From assembly GCA_009746045.1 (NCBI GenBank), contig RPFO01001423.1, forward strand, positions 1 through 29,158: DNA of 29,158 bases, given 5' to 3'. Under the pieces are notes generated by a model. The model did no database searches and had not been told where the DNA came from. It saw only the letters and a list, made by a program, of their open reading frames with translations. A program made the translations under genes and the position numbers. Source of the stretch: Mesostigma viride (Eukaryota > Streptophyta > Mesostigmatophyceae > Mesostigmatales > Mesostigmataceae). Below, piece by piece: positions 23,923 to 29,158 of this stretch (position 1 is its first letter; every line of letters starts with the position of its first letter).

Positions 23923-24786
23923 ATGGCGGAAAAGGGGATGCACCCGGCGGTTTCGGAACTTTTAAAGATAAAGTCCCCCCCGCAGCGGACCCCCGAATGG
24001 TTCGCAATACGCGACAAAATGTTGACGGCGTCGGACCTAGCCGCCGCGATAGGGTGGAACCCGTACCAAAGTCGGAACAAACTCTTGCGCAAGAAGCTCG
24101 GGGACTCGAGGTACGTCTTCCAGGGGAACGCCGCGACGAGGTGGGGGAACGACCACGAGGACATCGCGGCTCAGGAGTACAGCAAAAAGACGGGAAAGAA
24201 GTGCCTTGAGTTCGGACTCATTTCGCACCCCCTTCACCCTTGGCTCGGCGGGAGCCCTGATCGCGTTACGACGGACGGCATCCTCGTGGAGATCAAGTGC
24301 CCTATTCGTCGCAAGATCACGCACGAATGTCCCAAGTACTACATCCCCCAAGTCCAGATCCTGCTGGAGATCCTGAACCTCGAGGTCGCCCACTTCGTTC
24401 AATACGCACCGCCTACCACGTGGAGCGAGCAGGTATTGGATATTCTCGAGATCAGGAGGGACAGGGAGTGGTTTCGGCGGTTCTTTCCCGCGATGCAGAA
24501 GTTCCGGAACGAGTGGATGGAAATCGACGCAAAAGGCGGGCTGGAGTACTTGGACAAGACGGGCGCGTTTTCGGCGTCTAGTTCGGATTCGGACAATGCC
24601 ACCCCGCGGCAGGTCAAGAGGAAGATGGTAGAAGTCGACATCGAAGGCCCTCCTCGGGCCGCGGACGAATTCCCGTTCGTGGAAAAGAAACAAAAGGAGC
24701 CTTCGCCTCCTCCGTGCCAGGCGCCAGCTCCGGCACAAGAAGAGGTGGCCACTATCCACAACTTCACCTTCTGGAGATCTGCATGA
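23923..24786 (+). CDS. YqaJ-type viral recombinase nuclease
   Basis: A complete 287-residue protein. It matches the YqaJ/lambda-exonuclease-like family: TPEWFAIRDKMLTASDLAA near the start, GNDHEDIAAQEY (catalytic Glu79 region), GGSPDRVTTDGILVEIKCP (Asp113, Glu123, Lys125), and IPQVQILLEI (Gln143/Gln145). These residues form the PD-(D/E)xK active site for 5'-3' resection of double-stranded DNA, which feeds single-strand annealing recombination. A Pro/Glu-rich tail of about 70 residues follows the domain. It lies beside the resolvase gene. Whether an annealing partner is present is unclear; the ssDNA-binding-like protein at 10644 is a candidate. Confidence 0.87.
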   Translation: MAEKGMHPAVSELLKIKSPPQRTPEWFAIRDKMLTASDLAAAIGWNPYQSRNKLLRKKLGDSRYVFQGNAATRWGNDHEDIAAQEYSKKTGKKCLEFGLISHPLHPWLGGSPDRVTTDGILVEIKCPIRRKITHECPKYYIPQVQILLEILNLEVAHFVQYAPPTTWSEQVLDILEIRRDREWFRRFFPAMQKFRNEWMEIDAKGGLEYLDKTGAFSASSSDSDNATPRQVKRKMVEVDIEGPPRAADEFPFVEKKQKEPSPPPCQAPAPAQEEVATIHNFTFWRSA

Positions 24787-24973
24787 GAGTGCCTAGACAT
24801 ATCATCGTGGGGATGAACGACAAGAAACCGACCGCGATAAAGACTCTACTAGGCATGTTCTGCATGACCGACGCCTCGGAAGGTCGAGCGGGGATCATGG
24901 TCGTACCGATAAAAAGACAGATGGTTCCGAACGCGAATGTGTCCCATGTCAATTTTAGGCACTGCGTGATCAT
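24764..24973 (-). CDS. Possible small two-pass membrane protein (alternative to plus-strand frame)
   Basis: Either this or the opposite-strand frame is real. The 69-residue minus-strand product has two clean hydrophobic segments (DTFAFGTICLFIGTTMIPA and FIAVGFLSFIPTMICLGTLM) separated by a polar loop, with a short basic end. It starts 11 bases after the stop of the coiled-coil gene at 24985, in line with the tight spacing of the other minus-strand genes here. It overlaps the YqaJ stop by 23 bases. It resembles other small viral membrane proteins in layout; the family is not recognised. Confidence 0.45.
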   Translation of the reverse strand: MITQCLKLTWDTFAFGTICLFIGTTMIPARPSEASVMQNMPSRVFIAVGFLSFIPTMICLGTLMQISRR

Positions 24974-24983
24974 TTACAATTAA
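24783..24983 (+). CDS. Possible small protein overlapping YqaJ stop (alternative)
   Basis: A 66-residue frame starting with ATG inside the ATGA that also ends the YqaJ gene. The sequence is a soluble mix (KKPTAIKTLLGMFCMTDAS; IKRQMVPNANVSHVNF). It lies wholly opposite the membrane-protein frame at 24764-24973; only one is likely to be expressed. The minus frame is slightly preferred for its clean membrane topology and spacing. Confidence 0.3.
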   Translation: MRVPRHIIVGMNDKKPTAIKTLLGMFCMTDASEGRAGIMVVPIKRQMVPNANVSHVNFRHCVIIYN

Positions 24984-24984
24984 T

Positions 24985-26297
24985 TTATTTAAAGAATTCA
25001 TTTCCGAATACAAACTCGCGCATTCTCTGCGCGTTCTCGTCGCTCTTCCCTACCCAGTCGAACGGCCTACTGACGAACGTGCTGATATCCGGCAAGGTCA
25101 GCGTCTGGATATCAAAGAGTGTCCATATGGCTTGAAACATCGCCCCCCTGGGCTCTGAATTGATTACGCGTCCAAACGCGGCTTCGGCGCTGTCGCTAAG
25201 CCGCTCAAACTCGGCGATCTTAACTTCTTTGGCGCCGCGTTCGGCGATCGTTTTCTGCTGGTCGCGCTCGTTGATGAGAATGGCGAGCATTTTGTCCATT
25301 GCCTTGTGGCTCGCCTCTTTCAGCCCGTTCTTCAATAAACTGTCCGAAGCTTCCATGATCGGCCCCAACGCCTTCCCCCCAACGGTTCCAGCTTGTACTT
25401 TTCGGCGCTCAGCCAATCGATCACCTTTTGGGTGTTCTTTTCCGCGTCCAGCCGCACCCACGCGTAGAGGTCGGGGACGTAGGCGTCGAACTTATCCTTG
25501 ACCCCCATGTCGGTCAAAAACACCGCGACCGCAGAGGCCGAACGGCCGGACCCTCCAGGAGCCGTCAAGTAGGTCGTGAAGGGTTTGAAGATAGACGCCC
25601 ATTGGGCTCTAAATTCGTTGACCTCGTTGTTCGCCTGCTCGCGGACCTTCGAACCCTCTGTCAAGTTGTCGCGGATGCTCCGGAGCCTGTCCGCCTCTGC
25701 ATCGTACGTCTTCGTGAAGGCGGCCGTGAGTTTGGAAGTAAGGTCCCTGGCGGAGAACTTGAAAATCTCGCGAAACATACGTTGGACGTACGACATGGTT
25801 TGAACGGACGCGGTCTCTAGCCCCGTTTTCGCCGCGGTCTGTTGAACGGCTGCGATGTCGGCTGTGGACGGCATGCCGATCGCATCGTCCGTTGCCGCGA
25901 TATTGCCACGGATGAGTTCCATCAGTTTCTTCACTTTCGGGTCTGACTCGTCACCTCCCGTCGCGACCATCGCCTTCGTGAGCTCGTCCGTCAGTTCCTT
26001 GACGGACATTTCTTCTAGAGGCTTCGTTTTTCCGGCGGTCACCTCTGCGATGAGTTCTTGCGCCCGCTTCTTCGCCGCCTCCTCCTCGGCGGCTTTGGCT
26101 TCCGCTTCCGCTTTTGCCTTGGCCGCTTTTGCCTCCTCTTCCTTTCGCGTCTCCTCTTCGGTATCGGCAGGATCCTCTTCGGAATCCTTCTTTCCGATCA
26201 CGCCCGCTTGCCACAAAATAAGTACGACTAGAACCGGGACGAGTACCAGCAGCAAAAGCGGCGGACATCGGGTCTGGTATACAAATCGGTAAGACAT
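24985..26297 (-). CDS. Membrane-anchored coiled-coil protein, frame-broken
   Basis: About 437 residues if read through. The N-terminus has a hydrophobic anchor (PPLLLLVLVPVLVVLILW, about residues 12-29), a highly charged Ala/Glu/Lys coiled coil (EEEAKAAKAKAEAEAKAAEE) and a long helical body (FTKTYDAEADRLRSIRDNLT). The C-terminal part (ASDSLLKNGLKEASHKAMDK; TFVSRPFDWVGKSDENAQRM) lies in another frame and joins if one base is added to the CCCCCC run at 25375-25380. The type II topology suggests a virion membrane or scaffold protein. The ATG overlaps the preceding stop as TAATG. Unrecognised family. Confidence 0.78.
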
Positions 26298-27094
26298 TAT
26301 ATGGGGAAACGCGTCGGCTGGACTGTTGCGATATCTTGTTGGAACGCCGCGTATGCGAAACCGAACATGGGGAGTGGGAATGTGTGACGCAGCATCCCCG
26401 TAAGATCGCCGAACGTGGTCGGCTTTCCGGGATAAAACGGGCGCTTTGGGTCCCACAAGTCCACGTATCCCGTGTGTTTCGGGTGCATGTCCCATTCGGT
26501 ATTGAACTCCGCCTTCACAGGGAACGGGGCTTTGCGGTTCAACGTGTACGCCTCCATGTCGCTCCGCCTGTATTGGTCATATCCTCCGTCGGATATCCCG
26601 CCATGGATATACACGATATTGTCTCCGTACCCGTTCAGGTCCGCCGCCGTGACTCCCGGGCGGTACAACGACACGACGGCGTCATACGAACACACCACCG
26701 CAGGCGTTCGAGGGATGACGGTGCCCCGTTTCGGCCCGGCGATGAACTTTCCGAGAAGTTGAGACATGAGGGATCCGTCGACGGGGTCGTGGAGAAGCAC
26801 GTTGCAGTTATCGACGAGACCCGAGGTGTTGAAAGTCACGGGATAGGTACTCGCACAGCCGGTGTAAGGGCAGTACGTGACACTGTTCCCAAAGATGTGG
26901 ACGACTTCGCGTTTTTCCATCACCGTCTTGGGGATGACCAGCAACGAAGACTGGACAGGGACGACGATTACGTCGTCGACGGATTTCAGGTATGGCGGCG
27001 GCGTTTCGTTGAAGATGGGGTCGTGGATGGGCGGAATGCGGTTCACGGAGATGGTCTTGGGGTTGGCTTCGAATCTTCCGCGAATGAGACTCAT
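26297..27094 (-). CDS. Unknown beta-rich protein, probable structural component
   Basis: A complete 265-residue protein, not recognised. It is rich in Val, Pro, Tyr and Gly with few long helices (DDVIVVPVQSSLLVIPKTVM; YCPYTGCASTYPVTFNTSG; NIVYIHGGISDGGYDQYRRS). The C-terminus contains LPMFGFAYAAFQQD. No membrane segment. The amino-acid make-up suggests a beta-sandwich such as those of viral structural proteins, but no fold can be assigned by eye. It lies directly between a tight membrane-protein set and the coiled-coil gene, whose ATG overlaps its stop by one base; an AATATTAA leader ends at its start. Confidence 0.72.
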   Translation of the reverse strand: MSLIRGRFEANPKTISVNRIPPIHDPIFNETPPPYLKSVDDVIVVPVQSSLLVIPKTVMEKREVVHIFGNSVTYCPYTGCASTYPVTFNTSGLVDNCNVLLHDPVDGSLMSQLLGKFIAGPKRGTVIPRTPAVVCSYDAVVSLYRPGVTAADLNGYGDNIVYIHGGISDGGYDQYRRSDMEAYTLNRKAPFPVKAEFNTEWDMHPKHTGYVDLWDPKRPFYPGKPTTFGDLTGMLRHTFPLPMFGFAYAAFQQDIATVQPTRFPI

Positions 27095-27337
27095 TTAATA
27101 TTCAGGTCGAATATATTCAGGAGCGACGGAATTGTCTCGCACGTAATCCGCGAAAGAAGCGAACGTCGCGAGGCCCAAGAAAGGTAGACCCGTGGCCGCG
27201 ACCATCTCCTTCAAAGCCAGGTAGAGGTTCAAGAGGTCGTCGCGGTAGTGGCTCTGAAACGCGTCTGGGAGGTCGTCTTGGGTCGCCTCTAGGATATCAT
27301 TCGTTGGGTCGACGATCGGGAGGGCTAGCGTGTCCAT
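27095..27337 (-). CDS. Small acidic protein
   Basis: 80 residues from the ATG at 27337 (MDTLALPIVDPTNDILEATQ); the open frame upstream belongs to the next gene's region. There is a hydrophobic stretch at about residues 41-55 (LALKEMVAATGLPFLGLATF) that could be a weak membrane segment. Its stop is immediately followed by the ATG of the gene at 27094, and its start overlaps the upstream gene by 13 bases. The compact packing indicates a shared transcript or closely spaced late genes. Unknown function. Confidence 0.65.
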   Translation of the reverse strand: MDTLALPIVDPTNDILEATQDDLPDAFQSHYRDDLLNLYLALKEMVAATGLPFLGLATFASFADYVRDNSVAPEYIRPEY

Positions 27338-27516
27338 GTCAGCGAGTACGTGTACAGCGCGGCTATCAACGCCACGATCCAGAAAGGGAGCAACGTCTCT
27401 TCGGGTCCGATGCCAAACGGAATAGGGCGCCCGTCTTCCTTGAACATGCAACGCGGCCGGAATACCAGCAGCATGTACGTTACGAAGAAATAAACCACCA
27501 CGGACAAAGCGCGCAT
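27325..27516 (-). CDS. Small two-pass membrane protein
   Basis: A complete 63-residue protein. Two hydrophobic segments, VVVYFFVTYMLLVF (about 6-19) and LLPFWIVALIAALYTYSL (about 42-59), flank a polar loop with RPRCMFKEDGRPIPFGIGPE. The leader ACTATATCAATC precedes the ATG by a few bases. Member of the tight minus-strand series; family unrecognised. Confidence 0.75.
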   Translation of the reverse strand: MRALSVVVYFFVTYMLLVFRPRCMFKEDGRPIPFGIGPEETLLPFWIVALIAALYTYSLTWTR

Positions 27517-27520
27517 CCTT

Positions 27521-27533
27521 TGATTGATATAGT
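27521..27533 (-). promoter_or_regulatory. TATA-like box close to ATG
   Basis: ACTATATCAATCA on the minus strand, ending about 4 bases before the ATG at 27516. The layout is the same as for the membrane genes at 2089 and 2368. Confidence 0.5.
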
Positions 27534-27547
27534 TCAGCGAGAAGTTT

Positions 27548-27900
27548 TTACTTCATTATCCTTACACCTTGAATCTCCTGGTCCTTGTGTATCGCGATCC
27601 TGTTGCTCCTCTCTTCGTCCTCGGTCTTGATTCGTTGGGCGTCTTTCTTCATCATTTCGCGCTTGTGGCTCCTCCTCACACTGGGGGGATGCTAGGACCC
27701 TCGGAAATCAACCGGTCCAGAGTCAGGCGCAAAATGTGTATGAATTCGAACGGGTTGAGCCTGTGTTTTCGCGGCTTTGTCAATTCCGCGTCGACCTCGC
27801 GGTAAAAGGAGGAGAACTTGTGCACCATCTGCTTGTGTTGTTCCACCCTCTGCGCAAACCTCAGGAAGTTTTGTACCCCCGTCAATGCGGACGCCACCAT
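27548..27900 (-). CDS. Small charged helical protein, frame-broken
   Basis: About 117 residues if read through. The N-terminal 74 residues (VASALTGVQNFLRFAQRVEQ; FSSFYREVDAELTKPRKHRL; FEFIHILRLTLDRLISEG) are helical. A stop then appears right after PSIPPV. Adding one base to the GGGGGG run at 27683-27688 continues it into a strongly charged tail (RRSHKRE; DAQRIKTEDEERSNRIAIHK) ending at 27548. Both halves look coding. Unrecognised; possibly a nucleic-acid- or capsid-binding adaptor. The ATG lies one base after the stop of the gene to its right. Confidence 0.7.
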
Positions 27901-27901
27901 G

Positions 27902-28198
27902 CTAGCGACTCCTACGTAGATCGAAAACGGGGTCTAGAGACGACTCCGCGTCCGGCTTCCGGCTAAACGAGATCGTCCCCGCGGTCGCCGTGAGCAAAAT
28001 CGCTGGAAGAACGAGCAAGTTGTTGTAATAACTGGGGCGCCGGGACAGATGTGATTTCGCGAACGAAGGGCCTTCTGCCCCAGAGAAAACGAGCGTTATG
28101 TGAAGAACGAAGGCGTTCTGAACGGGGAACTGCTGCCTCGTTACGTCGTGGCAACGCCTCTCGTGTGTGATCTCGATTACGATATGTACAGAAATCAA
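27902..28198 (-). CDS. Possible membrane-protein gene, start uncertain
   Basis: Only the 3' part is credible. From about 28035 downward the minus frame reads YYNNLLVLPAILLTATAGTI (one hydrophobic segment) and an acidic tail with a stop at 27902-27904, one base before the next ATG. That spacing and topology fit the other minus genes. The upstream part up to the ATG at 28198 looks like random translation of the opposite-strand coding region, so the true start lies further in, perhaps after a frame change. An alternative is that the plus strand alone is coding here. Confidence 0.35.
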   Translation of the reverse strand: MISVHIVIEITHERRCHDVTRQQFPVQNAFVLHITLVFSGAEGPSFAKSHLSRRPSYYNNLLVLPAILLTATAGTISFSRKPDAESSLDPVFDLRRSR

Positions 28199-29084
28199 AC
28201 GCTGAATCGGACGCGGCGTGGTGGCTTACTCGTTCTGACCGGGGACGGAAGGGGGTTATTTCTCGTTTAGAATTGGGGGGAGGTACTTGGAATGTGGAGA
28301 GGATGCGATTGGAGTTTGGATGTCGTCCTTTTGTTATAAAACAAATTAGTTTCATTTCAAAGAACATAGGCGAGCTAAGGATCGACACGCCGACGTGCGT
28401 TTCTAGAAAGGTCAAGACGCTACAAACTCTCCGTTCTTTTGTTGAGAGCGAGTGAAGAGCGAGATGGAGAATCCCTTCTCACGCCTGTGTTTTCATGGTC
28501 GAGCTTCTGGTTGTTTGCGCGTTTGCTTTCTACTCACAACCAATACAAGCGCAGAGGAAGGGAGCAGACTTGACCGAGTCATGAATGGCCGGCGTTATGC
28601 GGACGGGTGTTTAACTTCACGAACGCTTTGTGGACGCGGAGGAGTACCATCTCTCTTCCGACGGCTATGGCGGAGGAAAGTACTTCGTCGCTCGGAAGAC
28701 TATCGCGAGCTTACTTGCATCGCGCCGGGGATTTCGAGGAGGAAACAAAACTTTCATGTCGGAGCAGAATCTGCCGTGTTCCCGTTCGTTCTGACGTGAT
28801 TGGGGAAGGAAGAGATCATGTTCCAGGACTTTTGAGAAATGGGTGCGCATGCGGCGTCGTGCAGGAGTCGCGTTCAAAGGAGCGGATACGAAGATTTTCA
28901 CGTGTCGTCTGTCGAGCTCCGAAAGGAGAAGGAGGCGCTCAAGTGGCGGATTCCACATGCATTGGCGGCATACCCTGTCGACAGACAGGCGCTGAAGTTG
29001 CCGCGGGTTCTGTGTCTGCCTTCACTCGGGTTTGGCCCGAGACTGGAAAACACTGTGGACGCGTATCGATCTCGATCCTTCTGA
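28050..29084 (+). CDS. Heavily frame-broken coding region, unknown protein
   Basis: Several adjacent pieces read as protein-like text in successive frames on the plus strand: ENERYVKNEGVLNGELLPRY (about 28085-28145), CRPFVIKQISFISKNIGELR (about 28322-28381), a Tyr/Gly-rich piece with DAEEYHLSSDGYGGGKYFVA near 28633-28692, FEKWVRMRRRAGVAFKGAD near 28829-28885, and RKEKEALKWRIPHALAAYPV near 28919-28979. Every junction is a shift of minus one, mostly at a G, C or T run. The result could be one long protein or two. A short segment beginning at the ATG at 28495 (MVELLVVCAFAFYSQPIQAQ) looks like a signal peptide in one frame, which would instead make a secreted protein start there. The function cannot be judged. 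Confidence 0.4.
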
Positions 29085-29158
29085 TGGATAACGGAGCGAT
29101 GCTTTTTCTCTAGAGTGCATAAAGTGCTCCCGTGCCAAGAAGTTAGGGTCCTCAACGA

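Noticed and set aside
3245-27688. Programmed ribosomal frameshifting as the cause of the many frame breaks
   Set aside because: There are too many cases, no consistent slippery heptamer or downstream structure was seen, and all are repaired by one base in a run.
1-29158. Terminal inverted repeats at the window ends
   Set aside because: The first bases and the reverse complement of the last bases do not match over any useful length.
1-29158. tRNA or rRNA genes
   Set aside because: No cloverleaf-like or rRNA-like segment was noticed, but I could not run a covariance search.

Overview
The window looks like part of a GC-rich, gene-dense double-stranded DNA virus genome related to the nucleocytoplasmic large DNA viruses (Nucleocytoviricota), most likely infecting a protist or alga. 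The case rests on recognisable genes: a D5-like SF3 helicase, a poxvirus A22-type RuvC-fold Holliday junction resolvase, a YqaJ nuclease, a Vsr-like nuclease with the YHGDFWHGNP motif, a putative ssDNA-binding protein shared by algal giant viruses, a late-transcription-factor-like zinc-finger protein, a small basic HMG/YABBY-like protein, a SET-domain protein, a RING/TRAF-type zinc-finger protein, a class 3 lipase and several small membrane proteins. No major capsid protein, packaging ATPase, DNA polymerase or RNA polymerase is visible, so this is probably a fragment. The lineage cannot be fixed from sequence reading alone; a small relative such as a mriyavirus-like genome and a piece of a larger algal virus are both possible.

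Layout. 1-830: a plus-strand coding region broken by several frame changes. 831-1678: a gene-free stretch holding four 112-bp repeat units, two in each orientation. 1679-2749: three minus-strand membrane-protein genes. 2805-5702: plus-strand lipase, a charged protein, a membrane-anchored unknown, a zinc-finger protein and a tiny basic protein. 5708-6852: SET protein, minus. 7142-17942: a long plus-strand run holding two unknown proteins (one very long and compositionally mosaic), HNH-like protein, ssDNA-binding-like protein, membrane protein, Vsr-like nuclease, likely virion protein, charged coiled-coil protein, RING/TRAF protein, a phage-like virion protein, a LamG-type lectin protein and an unknown. 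17919-23216: mixed strands around the D5 helicase. 23256-24786: resolvase and YqaJ nuclease. 24764-27900: a minus-strand series of tightly packed membrane and probable structural genes. 27902-29158: a weakly supported minus gene and a heavily frame-broken plus coding region.

Functional picture: helicase, ssDNA-binding-like protein, resolvase, YqaJ and Vsr-like nucleases would form a replication/recombination module. The zinc-finger and small basic proteins fit late transcription or DNA packaging. SET and RING/TRAF proteins suggest host manipulation. The lipase, lectin-like protein and membrane proteins fit the virion or entry and exit.

Two signals dominate. First, at least ten otherwise coherent genes are broken by frame changes that are all explained by one missing base, usually in a C or G run, and these become much denser towards both ends of the window. 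This points to homopolymer under-calling in a thinly covered long-read contig rather than gene decay. Second, the repeat array at 836-1644 has four units of exactly 112 bp with conserved ends, variable centres and fixed 62-bp box spacing, and its function is unknown.
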